Assembly (NCBI RefSeq): GCF_041200175.1
Contig: NZ_CP165727.1
Coordinates: forward strand, 6,823,501-6,887,500
Length of the DNA: 64,000 bases
DNA from: Streptomyces sp. R33
GTDB lineage: Bacteria; Actinomycetota; Actinomycetes; Streptomycetales; Streptomycetaceae
Reading direction: 5' to 3'
Position numbers and translations under genes: made by a program. The number at the start of each line of letters is the position of its first letter. Position 1 is the first letter of the stretch. Under the pieces are notes generated by a model. That model ran no database searches. It saw only the letters and a list, made by a program, of their open reading frames with translations, and had not been told where the DNA came from. Shown piece after piece: positions 17,386-25,380 of this stretch.

Positions 17386-18570
17386 TTGAGCAGGTTGCGT
17401 TGGCTGACCGCCGGGGAGTCGCACGGTCCGGCGCTGGTGGCGACGCTGGAGGGGCTTCCCGCCGGCGTTCCGGTCACCACCGAGCTGGTGGCCGACCATC
17501 TGGCGCGGCGCCGGCTCGGGTACGGGCGCGGTGCGCGGATGAAGTTCGAGCAGGACGAGGTGACCTTCCTCGGCGGCGTCCGCCACGGTCTGTCCCTGGG
17601 TTCGCCGATCGCCGTCATGGTGGGCAACACCGAGTGGCCCAAGTGGGAGAAGGTCATGTCGGCCGACCCCGTGGACCCGTCGGAGCTGAAGGAGACGGGC
17701 CGCAACGCCCCCCTGACGCGTCCGCGCCCGGGCCACGCCGACCTCGCGGGCATGCAGAAGTACGGCTTCGACGAGGCCCGGCCGATCCTGGAGCGCGCCA
17801 GCGCCCGTGAGACCGCCGCCCGCGTCGCCCTCGGCGCCATCGCCCGGTCCTTCATCAAGGAGACCGCGGGCATCGAGATCGTCTCGCACGTCATCGAGCT
17901 GGCCGCGGCCAAGGCCCCGTACGGCGTGTACCCGACCCCCGCGGACGTGGAGAAGCTGGACGCGGACCCGGTGCGCTGCCTCGACGCGGACGCGTCGAAG
18001 GCGATGGTCGCCGAGATCGACCAGGCCCACAAGGACGGCGACACGCTCGGCGGCGTCGTCGAGGTCCTCGCGTACGGGGTCCCGGTCGGCCTCGGCTCGC
18101 ACGTGCACTGGGACCGCCGCCTGGACGCCCGCCTCGCTGCCGCGCTGATGGGCATCCAGGCCATCAAGGGCGTCGAGGTCGGCGACGGCTTCGACCTGGC
18201 CCGCGTGCCGGGCTCGCAGGCGCACGACGAGATCGTGTCCACCCCCGAGGGCATCAAGCGCACCTCCGGCCGCTCCGGCGGCACCGAGGGCGGTCTGACC
18301 ACCGGTGAGCTGCTGCGCGTACGGGCCGCCATGAAGCCGATCGCGACCGTCCCGAAGGCGCTCGCCACGGTCGACGTCGCGACCGGCGAGGCCGCTGCCG
18401 CGCACCACCAGCGCTCCGACGTCTGCGCCGTCCCCGCCGCGGGCATCGTCGCCGAGGCGATGGTCGCCCTCGTCCTCGCGGACGCGGTCGTCGAGAAGTT
18501 CGGCGGCGACTCGGTGCCCGAGACCCGCCGCAACGTCCGGGCCTACCTCGAGAACCTGCAGATCCGGTGA
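17386..18570 (+). CDS. aroC: Chorismate synthase
   Basis: A 394-residue enzyme that makes chorismate from EPSP with reduced FMN as cofactor. The three signatures are present: GESHGPAL near the N-terminus, GRNAPLTRPRPGHADLAG in the middle, and the late SGRSGGTEGG/RSDVCAVPAAG region. The start is TTG at 17386, supported by an ideal ATGAGGAGCATCG leader and by the invariant N-terminus SRLRWLTAGESHG. aroK overlaps its stop (GTGA). Confidence 0.96.
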   Translation: MSRLRWLTAGESHGPALVATLEGLPAGVPVTTELVADHLARRRLGYGRGARMKFEQDEVTFLGGVRHGLSLGSPIAVMVGNTEWPKWEKVMSADPVDPSELKETGRNAPLTRPRPGHADLAGMQKYGFDEARPILERASARETAARVALGAIARSFIKETAGIEIVSHVIELAAAKAPYGVYPTPADVEKLDADPVRCLDADASKAMVAEIDQAHKDGDTLGGVVEVLAYGVPVGLGSHVHWDRRLDARLAAALMGIQAIKGVEVGDGFDLARVPGSQAHDEIVSTPEGIKRTSGRSGGTEGGLTTGELLRVRAAMKPIATVPKALATVDVATGEAAAAHHQRSDVCAVPAAGIVAEAMVALVLADAVVEKFGGDSVPETRRNVRAYLENLQIR

Positions 18571-19085
18571 CGGGCGGACCACTGGTCGTCCTCGTCGGCC
18601 CCATGGGGTCCGGCAAGTCCACGGTGGGGGCGATGCTCGCCGAACGGCTCGGCGTCCCCTACCGGGACACCGACGCCGACATCGTCGCGGCCCAGGGTCG
18701 CGAGATCTCGGACATCTTCGTCGACGAGGGCGAGCCGTACTTCCGTGAGCTCGAGCGACAGGCGGTCGCCGCCGCCCTCGCCGAGCACACCGGGGTCCTC
18801 GCCCTCGGCGGCGGCGCCGTCCTCGACGCGGGCACCCGGGAGCTGCTGGCCGGCCTGCCCGTCGCCTACCTCTCCATGGACGTCGAGGAAGCCGTCCGGC
18901 GCGTCGGCCTGGGCGCCGCGCGCCCGCTGCTCGCCGTCAACCCGCGCCGCCAGTGGCGCGAGCAGATGGACGCCAGGCGCCCCCTGTACACCGAAGTCGC
19001 GCGCGTCGTGGTGGCCACCGACGACCGCACCCCCGAAGAGGTCGCCCAGGCGGTCCTCGACGCTCTGGAGTTGAAGGACGTATGA
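18567..19085 (+). CDS. aroK: Shikimate kinase
   Basis: A 172-residue P-loop kinase that phosphorylates shikimate on the 3-OH with ATP. Walker A is GPMGSGKST (11-19). The shikimate-binding DTD and GGGAVLDAG motifs are in place, and the lid region has GAARPLL. It overlaps aroC by four bases at its start and aroB by four bases at its end, so the aro genes are translationally coupled. Confidence 0.95.
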   Translation: MTGGPLVVLVGPMGSGKSTVGAMLAERLGVPYRDTDADIVAAQGREISDIFVDEGEPYFRELERQAVAAALAEHTGVLALGGGAVLDAGTRELLAGLPVAYLSMDVEEAVRRVGLGAARPLLAVNPRRQWREQMDARRPLYTEVARVVVATDDRTPEEVAQAVLDALELKDV

Positions 19086-20173
19086 CAGACCAGGTGACGC
19101 GCATCCAGGTCGGCGCCGTAGCCGGACACGACGCGTACGACGTGCTGGTCGGCCGGCAGCTGCTCGGCGAGCTCGGCGCACTGATCGGTACGAAGGCCCA
19201 GCGGGTCGCCGTGATCCACCCCGAGGCGCTCGCCTCGACCGGTGAGGCACTGCGCGACGACCTGGCCGGGCAGGGCTACGAGGCGGTCGCCATCCAGGTG
19301 CCGAACGCCGAGGAGGCCAAGACGGCCGAGGTCGCCGCGTACTGCTGGAAGGCGCTGGGCCAGTCCGGGTTCACCCGCACCGACGTGATCGTCGGCGTCG
19401 GCGGCGGAGCCACCACGGACCTCGCGGGCTTCGTCGCGGCCACCTGGCTGCGCGGGGTGCGCTGGGTCGCCGTACCGACCACCGTCCTCGCGATGGTCGA
19501 CGCGGCGGTCGGCGGCAAGACCGGCATCAACACCGCCGAGGGCAAGAACCTGGTGGGCTCCTTCCACCCGCCGGCCGGTGTGCTGTGCGACCTGGCGGCG
19601 CTGGACTCGCTGCCGGTCAACGACTACGTCAGCGGCCTCGCGGAGATCATCAAGGCCGGTTTCATCTCCGACCCGGTGATCCTCGACCTCATCGAGGCGG
19701 ACCCGCACGGCGCGCGCACGCCCGACGGCCCGCACACGGCCGAGCTGATCACGCGCTCCATCCAGGTCAAGGCGGACGTCGTCTCCAGCGACCTCAAGGA
19801 GGCCGGGCTGCGGGAGATGCTCAACTACGGGCACACCCTCGCGCACGCCATCGAGAAGAACGAGCGCTACAAGTGGCGGCACGGCGCGGCCGTGTCCGTC
19901 GGCATGGTCTTCGCCGCCGAACTCGGCCGGCTCGCCGGCCGGCTCGATGACGCGACGGCCGACCGGCACCGGGAGATCCTCGCCGCCGTCGGCCTGCCGC
20001 TGACCTACCGCGGCGACCAGTGGCCCAAGCTGCTCCAGACCATGCAGGTCGACAAGAAGTCCCGCGGCAACCTGCTGCGCTTCATCGTCCTCGACGCACT
20101 GGCCAAGCCCACCGTCCTCGAGGGCCCCGACCCGGCGCACCTGATCGCCGCGTACGGCGAGGTGTCCGCGTGA
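19082..20173 (+). CDS. aroB: 3-dehydroquinate synthase
   Basis: A 363-residue NAD+- and metal-dependent enzyme converting DAHP to 3-dehydroquinate. Motifs include GVGGGATTDLAGFVAATWLRG (NAD-binding), VDAAVGGKTGIN and the metal-binding histidines in NYGHTLAHAIE and RHGAAVSVGM. The ATG at 19082 overlaps the aroK stop. aroQ overlaps its stop. An internal-frame start much further upstream is open but has no family support. Confidence 0.95.
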   Translation: MTDQVTRIQVGAVAGHDAYDVLVGRQLLGELGALIGTKAQRVAVIHPEALASTGEALRDDLAGQGYEAVAIQVPNAEEAKTAEVAAYCWKALGQSGFTRTDVIVGVGGGATTDLAGFVAATWLRGVRWVAVPTTVLAMVDAAVGGKTGINTAEGKNLVGSFHPPAGVLCDLAALDSLPVNDYVSGLAEIIKAGFISDPVILDLIEADPHGARTPDGPHTAELITRSIQVKADVVSSDLKEAGLREMLNYGHTLAHAIEKNERYKWRHGAAVSVGMVFAAELGRLAGRLDDATADRHREILAAVGLPLTYRGDQWPKLLQTMQVDKKSRGNLLRFIVLDALAKPTVLEGPDPAHLIAAYGEVSA

Positions 20174-20604
20174 GCCGTAAGGTCCTCGTGCTGAACGGCC
20201 CGAACCTGGGCCGGCTCGGCTCGCGCGAGCCCGACGTGTACGGGGCCACCTCGTACGCCGGGCTCGTGGAGAGCTGCCGCTCGCTGGGCGAGGAGCTCGG
20301 CTTCGACGTCGAGGTCCGCGAGACCAACGACGAGGGCGCGATCGTACGCTGGCTGCACGAGGCGGCGGACGGCAAGATCCCGGTCGTGATCAACCCGGGG
20401 GCCTTCACGCACTACTCGTACGCCATGCGGGACGCGGCCGCGCAGCGCACCGCGCCGCTGATCGAGGTGCACATCTCGAACCCGTACGCCCGCGAGGAGT
20501 TCCGGCACACGTCGGTCATCGCCTCGGTGGCGACGGGAACAGTGGCGGGCTTCGGCATCGGCTCGTACCGGCTGGCGCTGCGCGCACTGGCCGACGAACT
20601 CTGA
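20170..20604 (+). CDS. aroQ: Type II 3-dehydroquinate dehydratase
   Basis: A 144-residue type II dehydroquinase converting 3-dehydroquinate to 3-dehydroshikimate. It has the signature NGPNLGRLGSREPDVYG with the catalytic Tyr, the INPGAFTHYSYAMRDA loop, and the catalytic His region EVHISNPYAREEFRHTS. The GTG start overlaps the aroB stop. It is the last gene of the coupled aro block. Confidence 0.95.
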   Translation: MSRKVLVLNGPNLGRLGSREPDVYGATSYAGLVESCRSLGEELGFDVEVRETNDEGAIVRWLHEAADGKIPVVINPGAFTHYSYAMRDAAAQRTAPLIEVHISNPYAREEFRHTSVIASVATGTVAGFGIGSYRLALRALADEL

Positions 20605-20684
20605 CGGTGCTGGTGGGCGGCTCCGCCCCCGCGGTCATATAACGTTCTCGCATCAGTCGGTGGAACGAGACGGAGTGGCAGCGG

Positions 20685-21452
20685 ATGCAGCAAGGAGTGG
20701 GGGGCGGCGGAGCGGGCTGGGGGCAGCCGGGACATCATCCGGCGGCGCCCCCGCAGCCGCCCATACCCCCTGCGCAGGGGTGGCCGGTGCCTGCGCCGCC
20801 GCAGGCACCGGCGCCGCACGTGCCGCCGCCACCGCCGGGCGGCCCCGAGGCCACGACGGGGCACATTCCGCTGCCGCCCGCGGTGCCCGGCACCGGCGGC
20901 GCCACGCTGGCCGTGCTGCTGATCGGCCCGGCGGGCGCGGGCAAGACCACGGTGGCCCGGCACTGGGCCAGCACCCGGCCCGTGCCGACCGCGCACGTGA
21001 GCCTGGACGACGTCCGGGAATGGGTGTGCTCGGGCTTCGCGGACCCGCAGGCGGGCTGGAACGACCACTCCGAGGCCCAGTACCGGCTGGCCCGCCGCAC
21101 CTGCGGCTTCGCCGCCCGCAACTTCCTGGCCAACGGGATCTCCTGCATCCTCGACGACGCCGTCTTCCCGGACCGGCCCGTGGTGGGCCTGGGCGGCTGG
21201 AAGCGGCACGTCGGCCCCGCCCTGCTGCCCGTCGTCCTCCTGCCCGGCCTGGAGATCGTCCTCGAGCGCAATGCCGCCCGCTCGGGCAACCGGCGCCTCT
21301 CGGACGAGGAAGTCGCCCGCATCCACGGCCGGATGGCCGGCTGGTACGGCTCCGGCCTGCCGATCATCGACAACTCGGACCTGGACGTGGAAGGCACCTC
21401 CCGGGCCCTGGACGAGGCCCTGGCCCGGGCCATCGCGGCCCCCGCCTTCTGA
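20685..21452 (+). CDS. P-loop ATP-binding protein with Pro-rich N-terminus
   Basis: A 255-residue protein of unknown function. Residues 1-70 are a Gly/Pro/Ala-rich, probably disordered region (PPPPPGG, PAPPQAP). From residue 77 it is a small AAA_33/zeta-toxin/kinase-like P-loop fold: Walker A GPAGAGKTT (81-89), a DDVREWV segment, DDAVFPDRP and the late RLSDEEVARIHGRM. Such domains often phosphorylate small molecules, but no substrate is evident. It lies in the conserved aroQ-pepQ-efp neighbourhood of Streptomyces. Confidence 0.75.
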   Translation: MQQGVGGGGAGWGQPGHHPAAPPQPPIPPAQGWPVPAPPQAPAPHVPPPPPGGPEATTGHIPLPPAVPGTGGATLAVLLIGPAGAGKTTVARHWASTRPVPTAHVSLDDVREWVCSGFADPQAGWNDHSEAQYRLARRTCGFAARNFLANGISCILDDAVFPDRPVVGLGGWKRHVGPALLPVVLLPGLEIVLERNAARSGNRRLSDEEVARIHGRMAGWYGSGLPIIDNSDLDVEGTSRALDEALARAIAAPAF

Positions 21453-21528
21453 CCGCCGCCGCGGGCCGGGCCCTCGTACGGGTGTGCTCACCAGGCCGGA
21501 TGCGCGGGGCGCTCGTAGGCTCGAAGAC

Positions 21529-22638
21529 ATGTCAGACGTGTACGCGGCCCGCCGGGGCCTGCTTCGCGACCGCTGTGCCGCCGCGGGGAACGCCGCCGCA
21601 CTGATCACGCGTCCGGCGAACGTCCGCTACCTCGCCGGGGCGTCCCCGCCGGGCGCCGTCCTGCTCGTCGGACCGGGCGGCGAGGACATGCTGTTCACCG
21701 TCGGCCCGCCCAGCGGCGAGGCCGACGAGGGACGCCTCGACGACCGGCTCAGACTCTCCGTGCTGTCCGCCCCCGGCAGCGACGCGGCCGTCGCGGCCGG
21801 CGACATGGCCGGCTCCCTGCGCGCCGACTCGCTGGCCGTCGAGGAGCACCACCTCACCGTCGCCCGGCACCGCGCCCTGCGCTCCGTCGCGCCCAAGCTG
21901 CGGCTCGCCGACCTCGGGTTCTCCGTGGAGCAGCAGCGCCTCGTCAAGGACGAGGAGGAGATCGCCTGTCTGCGGATCGCCGCCGAGATCGCCGACCAGG
22001 CGCTCGGCGAGCTGCTCGAGTCGATCCTGGTGGGCCGCACCGAACGCCACCTCGCCCTGGAACTGGAGCGCCGCCTCGTCGACCACGGGGCCGACGGGCC
22101 CGCCTTCCCGACCTCCGTCGGCACCGGACCGAACTCGGGCAGCTCCCGGCACCGCCCGTCCGACCGCCGCGTCGAGGAGGGCGACTTCCTCTCCGTCTGC
22201 CTCGGCGCCAACTACCGCGGCTACCGCTGCGAGATCGGCCGGACGTTCGTGATCGGCACCAGCCCGGCCGACTGGCAGATCGAGCTCTACGATCTCGTTT
22301 TCGCGGCCCAGCGGGCAGGACGCGAGGCCCTCGTGCCGGGCGCCGCGTACCGCGAGGTCGACCGGGCCGCGCGCTCCGTACTGGACTCCGCAGGGCATGG
22401 TGAAGCCCTCGCTCCGTGGACCGGACACGGCGTCGGCCTCGAAATCGACGAGGACCCGCAGCTTGCACCTACGGCAATGGGTAAACTGGACGCTTGCGTG
22501 CCGGTCACCGTCGAACCGGGGGTTCACCTCCCGGGCCGGGGAGGTGTCCGGATCGATGACACGCTCGTCGTACGCCCCGAGGCGGACGGCGGTCCCGAGC
22601 TACTCACCATTACGACCAAGGAGCTGCTCGCGCTCTAG
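21529..22638 (+). CDS. M24-family (Xaa-Pro aminopeptidase-like) protein with altered metal ligands
   Basis: A 369-residue creatinase/prolidase-fold protein with a short N-terminal domain and a pita-bread domain from about residue 140. Of the five metal ligands usual in M24 peptidases (D, D, H, E, E), I read: Cys where the first Asp should be (SVCLGANY), Glu for the second (RCEIGRTF), the His kept (TGHGVGLE), the first Glu kept (TVEPG), and Asp for the last (RIDDTLV). The second active-site His position reads IDEDP. It may be a non-canonical or inactive peptidase. The start is ATG at 21529. efp follows 59 bases downstream. Confidence 0.85.
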   Translation: MSDVYAARRGLLRDRCAAAGNAAALITRPANVRYLAGASPPGAVLLVGPGGEDMLFTVGPPSGEADEGRLDDRLRLSVLSAPGSDAAVAAGDMAGSLRADSLAVEEHHLTVARHRALRSVAPKLRLADLGFSVEQQRLVKDEEEIACLRIAAEIADQALGELLESILVGRTERHLALELERRLVDHGADGPAFPTSVGTGPNSGSSRHRPSDRRVEEGDFLSVCLGANYRGYRCEIGRTFVIGTSPADWQIELYDLVFAAQRAGREALVPGAAYREVDRAARSVLDSAGHGEALAPWTGHGVGLEIDEDPQLAPTAMGKLDACVPVTVEPGVHLPGRGGVRIDDTLVVRPEADGGPELLTITTKELLAL

Positions 22639-22697
22639 CCCGCTGCGGCGGGCTGTGCGCGCACCCGTGGTCTTCCAGTGCAGGAGATTCCGCAACC

Positions 22698-23264
22698 GTG
22701 GCTTCCACGAACGACCTCAAGAACGGCATGGTGCTCAAGCTCGACGGTGACCAGCTCTGGTCCGTCGTCGAGTTCCAGCACGTCAAGCCCGGCAAGGGCC
22801 CGGCCTTCGTGCGCACCAAGCTCAAGCACGTGCTCTCCGGCAAGGTCGTCGACAAGACGTTCAACGCCGGCACGAAGGTCGAGACGGCCACCATCGACCG
22901 CCGCGACATGCAGTTCTCGTACATGGACGGCGAGTACTTCGTCTTCATGGACATGCAGACCTACGACCAGCTGATGGTCGACCGCAAGGCCGTCGGCGAC
23001 GCCGCCAACTTCCTGATCGAGGGCTTCACCGCCTCGGTCGCCCAGCACGAGGGCGAGGTGCTCTACGTCGAGCTCCCGGCCGCCGTCGAGCTCGTCATCG
23101 AGCACACCGACCCGGGCGTCCAGGGCGACCGCTCCACCGGTGGCACCAAGCCGGCGCGCCTGGAGACCGGCTACGAGATCCAGGTCCCGCTCTTCGTCAC
23201 CACGGGCGAGAAGGTCAAGGTCGACACCCGCACCAGCGACTACCTCGGCCGGGTGAGCAGCTAA
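22698..23264 (+). CDS. efp: Translation elongation factor P
   Basis: A 188-residue three-domain EF-P that relieves ribosome stalling at polyproline stretches. The tip loop reads KPGKGPAFVRT with the tip lysine at position 33. The PGKGP motif is that of the actinobacterial subfamily, which works without the lysyl or rhamnosyl modification. No EpmA or EarP gene is nearby, in keeping with this. The GTG start (VASTNDLKNG) follows CAGGAG. nusB starts two bases after its stop. Polyproline tracts occur in neighbouring proteins (for example the P-loop protein upstream). Confidence 0.96.
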   Translation: MASTNDLKNGMVLKLDGDQLWSVVEFQHVKPGKGPAFVRTKLKHVLSGKVVDKTFNAGTKVETATIDRRDMQFSYMDGEYFVFMDMQTYDQLMVDRKAVGDAANFLIEGFTASVAQHEGEVLYVELPAAVELVIEHTDPGVQGDRSTGGTKPARLETGYEIQVPLFVTTGEKVKVDTRTSDYLGRVSS

Positions 23265-23266
23265 CC

Positions 23267-23698
23267 GTGGCTGCCCGCAGCAACGCGCGCAAGCGCGCCT
23301 TCCAGATCCTGTTCGAGGCCGACCAGCGCGGGGTGCCCGTGCGCGAGGTCCTCGCGGACTGGATCCGCCACGCGCGGTCGGACGACCGGCAGCCGCCCGT
23401 CAGCGCCTTCACGATGGATCTCGTCGAGGGTTACGCCGACAAGGTGAACCGCATCGACGACCTGATCGTCACCTACGCCGTGGACTGGGAACTCGACCGC
23501 ATGCCGGTCGTGGACCGGAACATCCTGCGGCTCGGTGCCTACGAGCTGATCTGGGTGGACGACACCCCGGACGCCGTGGCCATCGACGAGGCCGTCCAGC
23601 TGGCCAAGGAATTCTCGACGGACGAGTCCCCCTCGTTCGTGAACGGGCTGCTGGCCCGCTTCAAGGACCTGAAGCCGAGCCTGCGCCGGGGCGAGTAG
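23267..23698 (+). CDS. nusB: Transcription antitermination protein NusB
   Basis: A 143-residue all-helical NusB, which binds boxA RNA with NusE for rRNA antitermination. N-terminal RSNARKRAFQILFEADQRG, central DRNILRLGAYELIW and C-terminal VNGLLARFKDL are characteristic. GTG start, two bases after efp. A strong terminator follows. Confidence 0.95.
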   Translation: MAARSNARKRAFQILFEADQRGVPVREVLADWIRHARSDDRQPPVSAFTMDLVEGYADKVNRIDDLIVTYAVDWELDRMPVVDRNILRLGAYELIWVDDTPDAVAIDEAVQLAKEFSTDESPSFVNGLLARFKDLKPSLRRGE

Positions 23699-23719
23699 CC
23701 CGCGGCGGTTCGGCGAGAA

Positions 23720-23760
23720 CGGAGGGCCCGCAGCGCACATGCGCCGCGGGCCCTCCGTTT
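23720..23760 (+). terminator. Terminator of efp-nusB
   Basis: CGGAGGGCCCGC (23720-23731) pairs perfectly with GCGGGCCCTCCG (23746-23757), followed by TTTCTGCTT. It begins 21 bases after the nusB stop. Confidence 0.9.
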
Positions 23761-23819
23761 CTGCTTCCGGTTCCGCTTCCGCTTCCGTCTGTGCTCCTGC
23801 TGCACCCGGAGATGCGAAA

Positions 23820-23863
23820 CCGGCGCGGGCCGGGAGCCACGGTCGGCTCCCGGCCCGCGCCGG
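23820..23863 (-). terminator. Terminator of bldD (19-bp perfect stem)
   Basis: Perfect 19-bp arms (23820-23838 and 23845-23863) around a 6-base loop, placed 30 bases after the bldD stop on the minus strand. On the plus strand it would be a second barrier to read-through from nusB. Confidence 0.85.
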
Positions 23864-23893
23864 TAACGTTTCTGCTGGTCCTGGGGGCGGGGA

Positions 23894-24394
23894 CTAGATG
23901 TCCTCGTGCGCCACGGCGCGACGGGCATCCGCGTCGAGCACGCCCCAGCTGATCAGCTGCTCGGTCAGGACCGAGGGGGACTGGTCGTAGATGACGGCCA
24001 GGGTGCGCAGGTCGTCCTGACGGATCGACAGCACCTTGCCGTTGTAGTCCCCGCGCTGGCTCTGGATGGTCGCCGCGTACCGCTGCAGCGGGCCGGCCTT
24101 CTCGGCGGGCACGCCCGCGAGGCGCTCCAGGTCGAGGCGCAGCTTCGGCGGCGGCTCGGCCGCCCCGCCGGGAGTCGTGCCCGGCAGGAGCTCCTGCACC
24201 GGAACCCCGTAGAAGTCCGCCAGCTCGGCGAGGCGCTGGACGGTCACGGCGCGGTCCCCGCGCTCGTACGATCCGACCACCACGGCCTTCCACCGGCCCT
24301 GGGACTTCTCCTCGACACCATGGAGGGAGAGGCCCTGCTGGGTGCGGATGGCGCGGAGCTTGGCCCCGAGCTGTTTGGCGTATTCGCTGGACAT
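23894..24394 (-). CDS. bldD: Developmental master regulator BldD (c-di-GMP-dependent repressor)
   Basis: A 166-residue repressor of sporulation genes that dimerises on a c-di-GMP tetramer. The N-terminal XRE-type HTH covers about residues 8-70. The C-terminal domain has the c-di-GMP signature RGD-X8-RQDD at exactly R114-D116 and R125-D128. I placed the ATG at 24394 (MSSEYAKQLGAKLRAIR), matching the known protein; the open frame runs on to 24481 without support. An ideal BldD box lies about 95 bases upstream, as expected for autorepression. Confidence 0.97.
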   Translation of the reverse strand: MSSEYAKQLGAKLRAIRTQQGLSLHGVEEKSQGRWKAVVVGSYERGDRAVTVQRLAELADFYGVPVQELLPGTTPGGAAEPPPKLRLDLERLAGVPAEKAGPLQRYAATIQSQRGDYNGKVLSIRQDDLRTLAVIYDQSPSVLTEQLISWGVLDADARRAVAHEDI

Positions 24395-24487
24395 AACGCT
24401 CCCGGACGCTGTGACGCTGTGACGACATGGACGCTGACGACATGGACCACGTGCGGCTCCGCCGCGCGGCTGGTAACTCACTGTGAG

Positions 24488-24502
24488 GTTACGCAGCGTT
24501 AC
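24488..24502. promoter_or_regulatory. bldD: BldD box (autoregulatory operator)
   Basis: GTTACGCAGCGTTAC fits the BldD box NTNACNC(A/T)GNGTNAN at every fixed position and is a near-perfect palindrome. It lies 94-108 bases upstream of the bldD ATG. A second partial symmetric element (CTCACAGTGAG on the minus strand) is right next to it. BldD is known to repress its own gene. Confidence 0.85.
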
Positions 24503-24623
24503 TTGGATGCGTCAAGCCGAATGCTCTCCGACGCCCACGTACGAGGGGCGCGTACAGGCCCGGTGCCGGTTCCCCGCCAGGGCCCTGGTACCGTGGACGA
24601 CGTACATCAGACGTCCTTTAAGG

Positions 24624-24650
24624 TCCGTCCCGTGAGGCGGAGAAGGAGGT
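24624..24650 (+). promoter_or_regulatory. Putative PyrR-binding RNA loop overlapping the pyrR ribosome binding site
   Basis: The leader contains TCCG-TCCCGTGAGG-CGGA (24624-24641): a 4-bp stem presenting a loop that matches the PyrR recognition sequence UCCNGNGAGG at all eight fixed positions. The AAGGAGGT ribosome site (24643-24650) starts one base later. PyrR with UMP bound here would mask the ribosome site, a translational repression like that known for mycobacterial pyrR. No terminator/antiterminator pair is visible, which argues against the Bacillus attenuation mode. Confidence 0.7.
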
Positions 24651-24657
24651 CCTTTTC

Positions 24658-25254
24658 ATGGACGCTCAGGCTGCTCAGAACGTCGATGCCCAGGGCATCG
24701 AGGCGATGCGCCCCGTGCTCGAGGCACAGGACATCGCGCGGGTGCTGACCCGCATCGCCCACGAGATCGTCGAACGCGCCAAGGGCGCCGACGACGTGGT
24801 GCTCCTCGGCATTCCCACCCGCGGTGTGTACCTCGCCCGCCGGCTGGCCGCCAAGCTCGAAGAGATCACCGGCACGAAGATCCCGGTCGGATCCCTCGAC
24901 ATCACCATGTACCGCGACGACCTGCGGATGAAGCCCGCCCGCGCGATCGGCCGCACCGAGATCCCCGGCGACGACATCGACGGACGCCTCGTCGTCCTCG
25001 TCGACGACGTGCTCTTCTCCGGCCGCACCATCCGAGCCGCCCTCGACGCACTGGGCGACCTCGGCCGCCCCCGCGCCGTACAGCTCGCGGTCCTCGTCGA
25101 CCGCGGCCACCGCGAGCTGCCGATCCGCGCGGACTACGTCGGCAAGAACCTCCCCACGTCGCTGCGGGAGACCGTCAAGGTCCAGCTCCAGGAGGAGGAC
25201 GGCCGCGACGCCGTGCTGCTCGGCCAGCGGACCGACACGGCGGCCGGGCAGTAG
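24658..25254 (+). CDS. pyrR: PyrR, pyrimidine operon regulator / uracil phosphoribosyltransferase
   Basis: A 198-residue protein with the phosphoribosyltransferase fold: PRPP-binding VVLVDDVLFSGRTIRAALDAL, IPTRGVYLARRL and the basic RNA-binding face DITMYRDDLRMKPA. It binds pyr mRNA when UMP is high and also has uracil phosphoribosyltransferase activity in homologues. It is the first gene of the pyr operon, and a matching RNA loop sits on its own ribosome site. The N-terminal about 15 residues are an extra polar stretch. The gap to pyrB (126 bases) holds a short GGGCCCC/GGGGCCC hairpin. Confidence 0.95.
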   Translation: MDAQAAQNVDAQGIEAMRPVLEAQDIARVLTRIAHEIVERAKGADDVVLLGIPTRGVYLARRLAAKLEEITGTKIPVGSLDITMYRDDLRMKPARAIGRTEIPGDDIDGRLVVLVDDVLFSGRTIRAALDALGDLGRPRAVQLAVLVDRGHRELPIRADYVGKNLPTSLRETVKVQLQEEDGRDAVLLGQRTDTAAGQ

Positions 25255-25380
25255 CCCGTACGAGTGAGGGCCCCGAACGCGGGGGCCCGTGCGCGAGCCT
25301 GCCCGCCGGGCCGCACCCCGTCCCGCCCGCCGCTCTGCCCTCCCCACCGCTCTGACCTCATCGACTTACGGAGCACCCTG

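Noticed and set aside
20020..20604. Longer aroQ starting inside aroB
   Set aside because: The type II dehydroquinase N-terminus (KVLVLNGPNLGRLG) begins right at the GTG at 20170, which overlaps the aroB stop.
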